A stretch of 64,000 bases of DNA, from the NCBI GenBank assembly GCA_029260455.1, contig JAJDDF010000011.1, forward strand, positions 456,359 through 520,358, given 5' to 3'. This DNA is from Phycisphaerales bacterium (lineage in GTDB: Bacteria; Planctomycetota; Phycisphaerae; Phycisphaerales; UBA1924). Under the pieces are notes generated by a model. The model worked only from the letters and a program-made list of their open reading frames with translations, searched no databases and had not been told where the DNA came from. Position 1 is the stretch's first letter. Each line of letters begins with the position of its first letter. Below, one piece after another: positions 54,391 to 62,269 of this stretch. The position numbers and the translations under genes are program-made.

Positions 54391-56439
54391 TCAGGCAGGC
54401 GTGGGCATGGCGCCGCCAAAGTCCTCGTCGGCGGGGGTTTGTCCTGATGGCTCTGGTTTTTCCATCGCAGTCTGCTCCTGCTCCAGCTTGCGCGACTCGG
54501 CGGCAAGCAGATCAGAAACACTTGGCTTGCCAAGCGGTTCGCCGTGCATCAGGCGACGCACTTCTTCAGCGGTAAGTGTTTCGTGTTTGAGCAGCGCCTC
54601 AGCAACCGCCACAACCTCCGTCCAGTGTTCGCCAAGCATATTTTCCGCATCGCTATACGATTCTGCGGCGTAGTGACGAATTTCCTCATCGATCAACTGC
54701 GCGGTGTCATCCGAATAGCTCTTCTCTGTCACGATGTGATCATCATCATCACTCGAATATTTCACGAACCCGAGCCTCTCACTCATCCCCCAGTCAAGCA
54801 CCATTGAGCGCGCAAGATTGGTGAGTTGTTGAATATCCATCGCAGCACCGGATGAAACATCGTCTGTCTTGCGCAGTTCTGCAATTCGCCCGCCGCAGAC
54901 AATTCGCATCGTCGCCTTGATCCATTTCAAGCCGACCCCGTAGCGGTCCTTCTCGGGGAGACTGAAGGTGGCACCAAGTGCATTGCCGCGCGGAATGATA
55001 GTCACCTTGTGCAGTGGATCAGCATCGGGCAGGAGCGCTTGCAACACCGCGTGACCCGCCTCGTGATAGGCGGTTGCGATGCGTTCTTTCTCTTCGATGA
55101 CCTTGCTTTTCTGCTGACGCCCATAGCGCACCTTGTCGCGCGCTTCTTCAAGATCGATGTGCTCGACAAAGTCCTTGTCCGCGAGTGTTGCAATGATCGC
55201 AGCTTCGTTGACGATCGCGGCAAGGTCCGCACCTGAGAACATGGGCGTGCCGCGCGCAACGCGCTCAAGATCAACATCAGGTCCAAGTTTGATCTTCTTT
55301 ACATGGACCTGCAGGATTTCTACCCGCCCCTTGACATCGGGCAGCGACACCTGCACATGCCGATCGAAGCGCCCGGGGCGCGTCAGCGCCGGGTCAAGCA
55401 CATCAGGGCGATTCGTCGAGGCGATGACGATCACCTGATCCGATGTTTCAAAGCCATCCATCTCGACAAGAATCGCATTGAGTGTCTGCTCACGCTCGTC
55501 GTGTCCGCCGGAAGAAAACCCGCCGCCGCGCCGGCGTCCGACTGCATCGATCTCATCAAGGAAAATGATGCACGGGGCCTGTTCCTTGGCTTGCTTGAAG
55601 AGATCGCGAACGCGCGATGCGCCGACGCCCACAAACATTTCGACAAAATCTGAGCCCGAAATCGTAAAGAACGGCACATCGGCCTGTCCCGCGATTGCTT
55701 TGGCGAGCAGGGTTTTGCCGCACCCGGGGCTGCCATAAAGAAGCACACCGCGCGGAATGCGCCCACCAAGGCGCATGAACTTCTTGGGGTGTTTCAGAAA
55801 TTCGACAATCTCGCGCAGCTCCTCCTTGGATTCATTCACACCCGCAACGTCGGCAAAAGTGATACCCGTTGCGTCTTTCATGAGAAGACGATGGCGCGAT
55901 TTGCCAAAGCTGCCCAGCATGCCTCCCGGTCCACCTGCGCTGCGCAAGCTTCGAAACACGAAGAAGAAGATGAAAAGTAAAACCGTCGAAAGAATGATGA
56001 AGGGCAGAAGTGCGAGCCACGCTGAGGGCGTTTTTTCCTTGAAGTTGCCGTGGGTCAGTGCCTTGACATCTTCAAGTCGAGTTTCATACGCACGCGGGTT
56101 GATCACGACCGACACGCGCTTCGCGCTGCCTTTGCGATCGTTGTCGATATTGCTCTGGCGGTCTGCAGTGATGGCGCGCTCAGTGATCACCACATTCTCA
56201 AGTGCATTTTCCTGATACAGCGTCTGGAACTTGTCCCAAGTGATTGATTCAGCCGAGGGGCTCAGGGTCTGGAAGATGAGGATGAAGGTGAGCCCAAGCA
56301 TGAGCAGGACGATCCACCCCATCGGGCCGCGATTGGGGCGCACCCCAGCCCCGGGTTGCGAGCCCGGTTGCTGCCCTTGGCCGGGCTTTCCCGGGGGGGG
56401 TGTTGAATTTGGCCCGGGGCGGCCGGACGGATCGGTCAT
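54391..56439 (-). CDS. ftsH: ATP-dependent zinc metalloprotease FtsH
   Basis: A membrane protease of 682 residues. Two helices (41-57, 143-163) flank a periplasmic domain, then the AAA module has Walker A GSPGCGKT (236-243), Walker B IIFLDEID (291-298) and the arginine fingers in RPGRFDRH. The zinc site is HEAGH (459-463). The N-terminal 37 residues are rich in Pro and Gly and come before the first helix, which is unusual. GAGGGA precedes the ATG. It degrades misassembled membrane proteins and possibly LpxC. Confidence 0.97.
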   Translation of the reverse strand: MTDPSGRPGPNSTPPPGKPGQGQQPGSQPGAGVRPNRGPMGWIVLLMLGLTFILIFQTLSPSAESITWDKFQTLYQENALENVVITERAITADRQSNIDNDRKGSAKRVSVVINPRAYETRLEDVKALTHGNFKEKTPSAWLALLPFIILSTVLLFIFFFVFRSLRSAGGPGGMLGSFGKSRHRLLMKDATGITFADVAGVNESKEELREIVEFLKHPKKFMRLGGRIPRGVLLYGSPGCGKTLLAKAIAGQADVPFFTISGSDFVEMFVGVGASRVRDLFKQAKEQAPCIIFLDEIDAVGRRRGGGFSSGGHDEREQTLNAILVEMDGFETSDQVIVIASTNRPDVLDPALTRPGRFDRHVQVSLPDVKGRVEILQVHVKKIKLGPDVDLERVARGTPMFSGADLAAIVNEAAIIATLADKDFVEHIDLEEARDKVRYGRQQKSKVIEEKERIATAYHEAGHAVLQALLPDADPLHKVTIIPRGNALGATFSLPEKDRYGVGLKWIKATMRIVCGGRIAELRKTDDVSSGAAMDIQQLTNLARSMVLDWGMSERLGFVKYSSDDDDHIVTEKSYSDDTAQLIDEEIRHYAAESYSDAENMLGEHWTEVVAVAEALLKHETLTAEEVRRLMHGEPLGKPSVSDLLAAESRKLEQEQTAMEKPEPSGQTPADEDFGGAMPTPA

Positions 56440-56623
56440 CGAAGCTCCCTCGTGCTTTTGAGCAGATGAAATAAAAAAACAGTCTCTCCGTGCTATCGGC
56501 GCATCGTGAACTGGCGTCGAGGAGCACTTCGAACCTGTGGATGCGAAGCACTATAGGCTCCGGGAGCCTCAATGGTTCCCGGACGCTTGTAAGTCGAGAC
56601 CCGTGTGACAACAAAAAGGGCCG

Positions 56624-57160
56624 CTACCACGCTGAACGAAGCTCTGCGACGATCGCCCGGGCCAATTCCTCGACCGCACCCCGGCGGCCTGTGTCCACGC
56701 GCTCTCGGGCAGGTCGGGCAGGGACAAAGGACTCTGCGGCGCGGAAATTTCGGCGTGAGACAAGCACCCGCCCCGTCGCCGTGTCTTTCCACTCAAAGCT
56801 TGCGGTCAGGGAATAAGCCAGTTCCTGAACCAAGCCGGTATCGCGGTCGGTCGAGAGTTTGCGCAGATCACTGTCGGTAATCGCCCCCGTCAATACGGTG
56901 TCCGCCCCGGCGCGGGGCACAACCTTCCAGGGCGTCGTACGGTGCACTTCCTTGATCACGGCCTCCGTGAGTTCAAGCTCAACACCCGGTGCGAAGTCGG
57001 CCATCTCGAAGATTGGCACACCGATGGTTGTGATGTCCGTGCGATACGCAGAGCCAATGGCGTAGCCCGCGTGCGGATCTGATGCACACGCCCCGAGTGC
57101 AAGGAACGCACAGGTCAGGATCGACGCAGCAAAGGCAAGTTTGACATGCAAGGGCTTCAT
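56624..57160 (-). CDS. LptE-like LPS-assembly lipoprotein
   Basis: A 178-residue lipoprotein: the lipobox LALGACASD is followed by GYAIGSAYRTDITTIGVPIFE and LELTEAVIKEVHRTTPWKVV, the pattern of LptE proteins that plug the LptD barrel at the outer membrane. The C-terminus has VEELARAIVAELRSAW. It overlaps the bamD-like gene by ATGA. A role in LPS export is inferred from sequence and agrees with the ArnT-like gene elsewhere in the window. Confidence 0.8.
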   Translation of the reverse strand: MKPLHVKLAFAASILTCAFLALGACASDPHAGYAIGSAYRTDITTIGVPIFEMADFAPGVELELTEAVIKEVHRTTPWKVVPRAGADTVLTGAITDSDLRKLSTDRDTGLVQELAYSLTASFEWKDTATGRVLVSRRNFRAAESFVPARPARERVDTGRRGAVEELARAIVAELRSAW

Positions 57161-58236
57161 TTCGAAGGATCCTCACTCGTAGGTGCAGTTGATTCTGGAA
57201 CAGCATCAACTGGGTCTTCCAAATGAATGGCATCAGGGGTGGTTTCTTCGACGGGTGTTAATTGAGTTCGCTCCAATTCGATGGCCCACTCGTGATCGGT
57301 CATGATGGCTTCTGCCCGGCGCGCTGCCGTTGAATCCGGATAGTCGCGCAACAATCGGCGAAGCACATGACGTGCCGCTGCGTCTTCGCTTGTCTTGAGA
57401 TACCACTGCGCCGCTTCGAGCAACTGAGCGCCCATGGAATCATCAAGGCGATTGATCAGCGCCTGATTCAAACCGGTGCGTTCTGCTTCTGCGGGGTAAT
57501 CGCGAGCGAACCGGCGAATGCGCACCTGCGCATCGATCAGTCGCGAGGTGTCGTACTGCGGTCCTTTGAAACGCGCCACATCGGCATAAATCCGCCTTCG
57601 GGCAGCCTTGCGCACGTTCGGACCATTTGGAAAGTTCACGATGTACAGTTCGTATGACTGAGCGGCGAGTTCGACTTCGCGCGTGCTGTAATAATGATCG
57701 GCGAGTTCTATCGCAGCTCGCTCTGCCAGTTGCCCACCCGGGAGGCGTTCCTGCGTGCGTATAAGCAGCTCAATGGCAACATCGGTGGCATCAAGCCAAA
57801 ACACTTTCAGGAACACGCGCTTCTTGCCGTGCAGGTAATGAATTGAAATATCCAGTTCGCGCTCAATGGCGCGCGCAAAAGAGGGCGAGCCCGGATATTC
57901 GCGAATCACTTCTTCGTAATCATAGAGTGCAGAATATTCCCGCCCCTGCGCAGTGCGCGCATCAGCCCGGGCAAGCAAGGCCTCAGCGCGCAAAGGTGTA
58001 TCAGTGCGCTTGGTTGCATCGAGGAAGTGCGTGAGATTGCGCTCGGCGCGGGCAGCCCTGCCATCTGCAATCAGACGCCGCGCCTCAGACACGGTCCATG
58101 CATCGCTGTCGGGCTCCGGGGCGTCCTGCATTTCCCATTCCCGTCCTTCATTGAGTGAGAAGGTTTGCGATTGGGCGTTCACAGCGGGAACGGAGATCAG
58201 GACAAGCACCATCGATAGCGTCAGTTCGCGGATCAT
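57157..58236 (-). CDS. BamD-like TPR outer-membrane assembly protein
   Basis: A 359-residue exported protein; the signal MIRELTLSMVLVLISVPAVNAQS ends in AQS-type cleavage, with no lipobox, unlike BamD. Residues 50-310 are helical TPR repeats (LYDYEEVIREYPGSPSFARA, LAAQSYELYIVNFPNGPNVR, LLRDYPDSTAARRAEAI), the layout of BamD/YbgF-type proteins. It overlaps the LptE-like gene by 4 bases, so both would be made together for outer-membrane biogenesis. The start has no Shine-Dalgarno; see the TATCGT element. Confidence 0.75.
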   Translation of the reverse strand: MIRELTLSMVLVLISVPAVNAQSQTFSLNEGREWEMQDAPEPDSDAWTVSEARRLIADGRAARAERNLTHFLDATKRTDTPLRAEALLARADARTAQGREYSALYDYEEVIREYPGSPSFARAIERELDISIHYLHGKKRVFLKVFWLDATDVAIELLIRTQERLPGGQLAERAAIELADHYYSTREVELAAQSYELYIVNFPNGPNVRKAARRRIYADVARFKGPQYDTSRLIDAQVRIRRFARDYPAEAERTGLNQALINRLDDSMGAQLLEAAQWYLKTSEDAAARHVLRRLLRDYPDSTAARRAEAIMTDHEWAIELERTQLTPVEETTPDAIHLEDPVDAVPESTAPTSEDPSK

Positions 58237-58243
58237 GGTCGAT

Positions 58244-58249
58244 ACGATA
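58244..58249 (-). promoter_or_regulatory. Candidate -10 element of a leaderless bamD-like transcript
   Basis: TATCGT on the minus strand with 7 bases to the ATG at 58236 and no Shine-Dalgarno. The same hexamer and spacing occur at the queD-like gene. Confidence 0.45.
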
Positions 58250-58283
58250 CCCGAGTCGCGCTGACTCGGCGTGTTGCGAAACG

Positions 58284-59258
58284 ATGAGTGTCCAAGGAGT
58301 GCGTTTTTCAGTGCAGGTGGTGGTGCTCTTCAATCCGCGGTCCGGGCGTGGCAAGGCAGTCGGCGCCGCCCATGAGCTTGTGCGCGGGCTTACGCAGGCG
58401 GGGCATACGGTGGCGCTCTTAGAGACAAAGCCAGCTTCTGAAAGCACCGAAGTGGCGCAAGCGCTGCGCGATGCGGGCGGGGCAGCTGCGGCGCTCATCG
58501 TCGTGGGCGGCGATGGCACCGTGTTGTCAGCTTCGGCGTTTGCTGTGGAATCAGGTGCGCCTCTCTATCACTATCCGATGGGCACGGAGAATCTCTTTGG
58601 GCGCGCCTTTGGCATGACCGGCACCATCGATGATGTGCTGAAGGCACTGTGCAATCACGAAGAGCGCCTTGCCTCTGGCCAACAGGCACCAGTTGTTGAT
58701 ATCGGTGTGTGTAATGGGCGGGCGTTCCTTGTGATGGCTTCGGTCGGCTTCGATGCCAATGTTGTCCATCGCGTGGCGCGTCGTCGTGGCACCAGCATCT
58801 CGCACATGAGCTATGTGCCCCACATTCTGCGTGAATGCCTTGCGCCGCATTCAAGGCCTGTGACGATTCGCGTCGATGGGCGCGAAGTTGTCGCCGGTCG
58901 GTGCGGCATGGTGATCGTCGCAAACAGCAAGCATTATGCGATGCGCTCAAACCCAGCCCGCAATGCGGACATGACTGATGGTTTGCTTGATGTGTGCTTC
59001 ATGCCCACGCGGCATCCACTCACGGCAATGCTTTGGCTTCAAAGAGCGAAGTGGGGCATGCACATGGATTCGAAACAAGCAGTGCATGTGCGCGGCGAGT
59101 GCATTGAGGTCACTACAACCGGGAGCGCCTTACCATTTCAACTTGATGGCGAAGCCCCGCCCCCGCTTGATGAAGCGGCGGGGCACAATGCCCCGACCAC
59201 ACCCATGACACTTACGGTGCGCCCCGGAGCTTTGCCGGTGCTGCGCGCACCGTTGTAA
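58284..59258 (+). CDS. Diacylglycerol kinase/sphingosine kinase family protein
   Basis: A 325-residue lipid kinase from the ATG at 58284. VVVLFNPRSGRGKAVG gives the N-terminal phosphate motif, and LIVVGGDGTVLSASAF has the GGDGT catalytic motif. Later parts include DIGVCNGRAFLVMASVGFDA and LPFQLDGEAPP, the C-terminal fold. It is divergent from the bamD-like gene. A GTG at 58311 (AGGAG 11 bases upstream) is another start. The substrate could be diacylglycerol or a similar lipid. Confidence 0.87.
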   Translation: MSVQGVRFSVQVVVLFNPRSGRGKAVGAAHELVRGLTQAGHTVALLETKPASESTEVAQALRDAGGAAAALIVVGGDGTVLSASAFAVESGAPLYHYPMGTENLFGRAFGMTGTIDDVLKALCNHEERLASGQQAPVVDIGVCNGRAFLVMASVGFDANVVHRVARRRGTSISHMSYVPHILRECLAPHSRPVTIRVDGREVVAGRCGMVIVANSKHYAMRSNPARNADMTDGLLDVCFMPTRHPLTAMLWLQRAKWGMHMDSKQAVHVRGECIEVTTTGSALPFQLDGEAPPPLDEAAGHNAPTTPMTLTVRPGALPVLRAPL

Positions 59259-59266
59259 TTGAGCTG

Positions 59267-60436
59267 TCAGTGCTTGTGACGACCGGGGTCGTGTGTGGGC
59301 GGTACATCACTTGCTTCATTATCGTCTTCGTTGTCATCTCGAATGCGTCCGAAGATGAGCCGCCCGGCGCTGGTCTGCATAGTCGATGTGACCACAAGTT
59401 GCACTTCGCTGCCGACACGGTCAGCGCCATTTTCCGCGACGATCATCGTGCCATCTTCAAGATAGCCCACGCCCTGCCCCACCTGTTCGCCCGCCTTGAC
59501 AAGCATGACGTTGAGGGGCTCACCCGGAATCACATTGGGCTTGAGCGCGTTGGCAAGGTCATGAATATTGAGTGACGCCACGCCGTGAATACTCGCAACG
59601 CGGCTCAGTGCAGAATCAGTGGTCAGAATAGTCCCCGGCGTGACCTTGGCGAGTTCCACGAGCATCTGATCAACCCCCGCGCCGGGGACAAGCAGTTCAT
59701 CAATGGTGACATCCAGGCGCGGGTTCTTTTGCAATTTGCCGACAATGTCGAGCCCGCGCCGACCGCGATTGCGCTTCATCCGCTCACCAGAATCACTGAG
59801 TGTCTGCAATTCTTCGATCACAAACCTCGGCACAAGCAGCGGCACTTGAATCAGTCCGGTCTCGGCAATATCAAGAATGCGCCCGTCAATCAGTGCAGAG
59901 GTATCAACAAGAAATGGACGCGCGCCGCGCAACTGCTTTGAGAACTCCACATAGGGAATCACAAGACGAAAATCGTCCTGCGTTTGCAGCACCGTCGCAG
60001 CCCCGAGATAGCACAGCCCGATGCCGAGGATCACTTTGGTCGCCATGAGAACATTCCCAACGCCATGATCAGTGATCAGGTCCCTGAGGAATGTCTCTGC
60101 GAAATAGTCGATCACAATGCCAAGCAGCATCGTGACCACAAGCCCCGCGAAACACCCAAAGAGCATCGCAGAAATCGTCGCGAGCTTGCGTTTGGGGGTC
60201 ACGACATCAATCGCGATCACGAGCAGCGAGAACACAAGCACCCCGACAATGAAGAGCCACCACCACTTCTGCAGACTCACGCCCGAGGTCGACTGCGTCG
60301 ATTCTGTCACGATCGCAAGGGCGACCACGACCGAGACCAGCACCACAAGGAAGACCCGGAGCAGTGTGACCACTCTGCGGCGCTGCTGGGCGTCTTCTTC
60401 ACGCTGGTGGACAATGGTGTTCTGGAATGTGCTCAT
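59267..60436 (-). CDS. PIN-TRAM domain membrane protein (YacL-like)
   Basis: Four N-terminal helices (VFLVVLVSVVVALAIV, WWLFIVGVLVFSLLVI, ISAMLFGCFAGLVVTMLLG and ILGIGLCYLGAATVL) are followed by a PIN nuclease-fold domain (FLVDTSALIDGRILDIAETG; acids in ELQTLSD, GTILTTDSALSR) and a TRAM domain near the end. The family is known from Bacillus YacL, with unclear function; PIN suggests an RNase. The ATG at 60436 is used; TACACT lies eight bases upstream and no ribosome binding site is seen. It reads away from the SRP RNA. Confidence 0.85.
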   Translation of the reverse strand: MSTFQNTIVHQREEDAQQRRRVVTLLRVFLVVLVSVVVALAIVTESTQSTSGVSLQKWWWLFIVGVLVFSLLVIAIDVVTPKRKLATISAMLFGCFAGLVVTMLLGIVIDYFAETFLRDLITDHGVGNVLMATKVILGIGLCYLGAATVLQTQDDFRLVIPYVEFSKQLRGARPFLVDTSALIDGRILDIAETGLIQVPLLVPRFVIEELQTLSDSGERMKRNRGRRGLDIVGKLQKNPRLDVTIDELLVPGAGVDQMLVELAKVTPGTILTTDSALSRVASIHGVASLNIHDLANALKPNVIPGEPLNVMLVKAGEQVGQGVGYLEDGTMIVAENGADRVGSEVQLVVTSTMQTSAGRLIFGRIRDDNEDDNEASDVPPTHDPGRHKH

Positions 60437-60444
60437 GAACACGC

Positions 60445-60450
60445 AGTGTA
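60445..60450 (-). promoter_or_regulatory. Candidate -10 element of a leaderless PIN-TRAM transcript
   Basis: TACACT on the minus strand, 8 bases before the ATG at 60436. The same hexamer and spacing occur before rnhA. Confidence 0.45.
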
Positions 60451-60490
60451 GCCCGAGTTCCCGATGGGGCCGCTGAGCGCCTCCAAACCA

Positions 60491-60654
60491 GCCCCAAGCG
60501 CCAGCGCAGGGGTACAGAGAAGAAGATTCACCACAGAGTCACAGAGGACGCAGAGAAGAATCTGACATGGGTGTCTTGGTGGCGCAGGTCTCTGGGCTGT
60601 GTGTCTTGGTGGAGTGGGCGTCTTATTTGCAGTGGGGCGGGCGTCTCGCCCGCC
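60491..60654. repeat. Repeat array upstream of the SRP RNA
   Basis: Contains GCCCCAAGCGCCAGCGCAGG (a reversed degenerate copy of the unit found twice in top6B), a CACAGAGTCACAGAGGACGC copy, TCTTGGTGGCGCAGGTCTCT, and GGCGGGCGTCTCGCCCGCC. Four families that occur singly elsewhere lie here within 170 bases. Confidence 0.6.
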
Positions 60655-60698
60655 ATCGGATAGAATGTTCTTCCGCGCGGGAGGGTTGATCGCCTGCG

Positions 60699-60832
60699 CC
60701 ACTCACGATTCGGTTGGCGGCCGGGCCCGTTGCACGGGTGGCCCGTGAATCTGGTCAGGGCTTGATCGCAGCAGCCATAAGCGGCCGTCGCCCGGTGCCG
60801 ATGGTGTCCTGGTCGCCAACCGGGGTGAGTGG
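60699..60832 (+). ncRNA. ffs: Signal recognition particle RNA (4.5S-type)
   Basis: The conserved helix 8 sequence is present: GGTCAGG, ten bases (GCTTGATCGC), then AGCAGCCATAAGC, which matches the asymmetric and symmetric loops bound by Ffh. The apical ten bases replace the usual TCCGGAAGGA, so the loop is not GGAA. The ends pair: CCACTCAC with GTGAGTGG, and CGGTTGGCG with CGCCAACCG. The length is about 134 bases. A TAGAAT hexamer (60661-60666) lies about 30 bases upstream. Exact ends are estimated from the closing stem. Confidence 0.9.
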
Positions 60833-60869
60833 TGGGGGGGGTTCTTTTTACGCTTACTTTTTCTTGTAG

Positions 60870-60893
60870 GACAGGCGTCCCGCCTGTCTTTTT
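60870..60893 (+). terminator. Repeat-derived terminator-like hairpin after the SRP RNA
   Basis: GACAGGCG, a three-base loop, CGCCTGTC and then TTTTTC on the plus strand. It is a copy of the GACAGGCG repeat family and has the form of an intrinsic terminator 38 bases after the SRP RNA end. Confidence 0.55.
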
Positions 60894-61193
60894 CTTCTCT
60901 ATCTTCTCCGGGTGCCGGGGTCTGAGTCCGCGAAGGCCACGTTCTTACAGCGCAAACAAACCCTGCGATCCACTCGCAGACTCACGCAACGCCAGCGTCT
61001 TGATCTCACGACCACCGCGCACACACACGCACACTCAAAAACCTCTTGTTTTCCATAGATATGTGGGGATTGCGTGCTATTTACGCGCAAATAGGGTTTG
61101 CCTATCAACTGCTATGAAGTAGGCTTATTTTGCACAGAGAAAATGCCAACCTCCGGGAACCTTTGCCCGGAACTGGCAGCATAGTGGAGTTAG

Positions 61194-62240
61194 ATGATGC
61201 GCAGATCACGAATCAATAGCGTTGTGGGAATTGGCGTGCTGGCCTTGGGTGGCCCGGGTCTCTTGGGTGGCCCGGGTCTCTTGGGTGGCCCGACTTGCTT
61301 GTCAAGTCGGGTGTGCAACGCCGGGACGGTGCCGCCGCTGGATTTTGTCACCATCGGCGATGCGGGCAACCGCGACACGATTCCGAGCGAAGTGCCGTTC
61401 AGCTCAAACCTCCAGATCGGCAGCGTGGACCACGAGTTCCAAATCACGCGCACGCCCGTGACGGTCGAACAGTATTTTGAGTTTGTCGATGTCTACAAAG
61501 ACTTCACCGACTTTCGCAGTCAGGATTTCATTGGCTCTGGTTCCTTCTTCACGGCCGACGATGTGATTTTTTCGATCCGTCCGCCCAAGAGCCCGATTGA
61601 AGTGGCGTGGCGCTATGCCGCCCGCTACATGAACTGGTTGCACAATGGCAAGGCGGTGACCGCTGAAGCCTTCGAGAGCGGCGTGTACGACACGTCAACC
61701 TTTGGCGAAGATGCAAACGGCATCTTCACCGATCAGCGCGATCCCTCACCCGGCGCCAAGTACTGGCTGCCGCGCAACGACGAATGGGTCAAGGCCGTCT
61801 ATTACGACCCCAACCGATACGGCCCAAACCAGGAAGGCTATTGGCTGCAACCCAACGGCAGCAACGATCCGCTCATCGGCGGCCTGCCGCAGGATGGCGG
61901 TGAAACGGATGCAGCGGGCGTCGACCTCTTCGATTTACCCTTGGATATTGGTTCATATCCGCATGTGCAGACACCCTCCGGCCTGCTCGATGTGTCAGGC
62001 GGCGTCCACGAGTTTCTCAGCGGTGATTCGGGATTCGCCGGGTGGGCGCTGCGTATCAGTACCGCTGCTCCTGCCTCAGGCCATGGACTTCGCGACCGCA
62101 TCGACTGGGGTGAGGCTCGTCCAGTCACGCCGGTCGTTGCCCTTCAAGGTTTCCGCGTGGCGACGGTGATTCCGTCGCCGGGCGCTTTGCCGCTCTTTGT
62201 TGGAGCGGTTGTCTTCTGTACGCTCAGACGACGTGGCTAG
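61194..62240 (+). CDS. Secreted FGE/SUMF1-fold protein with PEP-CTERM-like tail
   Basis: A 348-residue protein with an N-terminal export region, then a formylglycine-generating-enzyme fold (FQITRTPVTVEQYFEFVD, AWRYAARYMNWLHNGKA, YWLPRNDEWVKAVYYDPNRYG, and FRVATVIPSPG). The C-terminus, SPGALPLFVGAVVFCTLRRRG, is a PEP-CTERM-like sorting signal with a helix and arginine end. The catalytic cysteines of true FGE are absent, so it is probably not an activating enzyme. The N-terminal GGPGLLGGPGLLGGP is encoded by an 18-base repeat. GGAG precedes the ATG. Confidence 0.8.
   Translation: MMRRSRINSVVGIGVLALGGPGLLGGPGLLGGPTCLSSRVCNAGTVPPLDFVTIGDAGNRDTIPSEVPFSSNLQIGSVDHEFQITRTPVTVEQYFEFVDVYKDFTDFRSQDFIGSGSFFTADDVIFSIRPPKSPIEVAWRYAARYMNWLHNGKAVTAEAFESGVYDTSTFGEDANGIFTDQRDPSPGAKYWLPRNDEWVKAVYYDPNRYGPNQEGYWLQPNGSNDPLIGGLPQDGGETDAAGVDLFDLPLDIGSYPHVQTPSGLLDVSGGVHEFLSGDSGFAGWALRISTAAPASGHGLRDRIDWGEARPVTPVVALQGFRVATVIPSPGALPLFVGAVVFCTLRRRG
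61244..61311. repeat. 18-base tandem repeat and GGGTGGC hairpin inside the FGE-like gene
   Basis: CTTGGGTGGCCCGGGTCT occurs at 61244-61261 and 61262-61279 without change, and a third unit continues into the hairpin CCCGACTTG / CAAGTCGGG (about 61289-61311). It is the same family as 12444-12472 and 13162-13190 and is read in frame in the export region of the protein. Confidence 0.75.
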
Positions 62241-62269
62241 TCGCTGAGTAAACACAATAGGAGTATGTG

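Larger units (their letters stand above)
60437..61193. other. 757-base spacer with repeats and the SRP RNA
   Basis: From left to right this holds a degenerate CCCCAAGCGC-type repeat (about 60491-60513), a CACAGAGG-type repeat (about 60527-60560), GGTGGC-led repeats (60570-60620), a GGCGGGCGTCTCGCCCGCC hairpin (60636-60654), the SRP RNA (60699-60832), a repeat-derived terminator (60870-60893) and about 280 bases with no feature I can support before the FGE-like gene. Confidence 0.65.

Noticed and set aside
60896..61193. Search for a tmRNA, tRNA or riboswitch between the SRP RNA and the FGE-like gene
   Set aside because: No T-loop, CCA end or recognisable aptamer could be read; the stretch shows nothing I can support.
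61244..61293. Tandem units considered as a CRISPR fragment
   Set aside because: Units are directly adjacent with no spacers, and they lie inside a reading frame; no cas genes are present.
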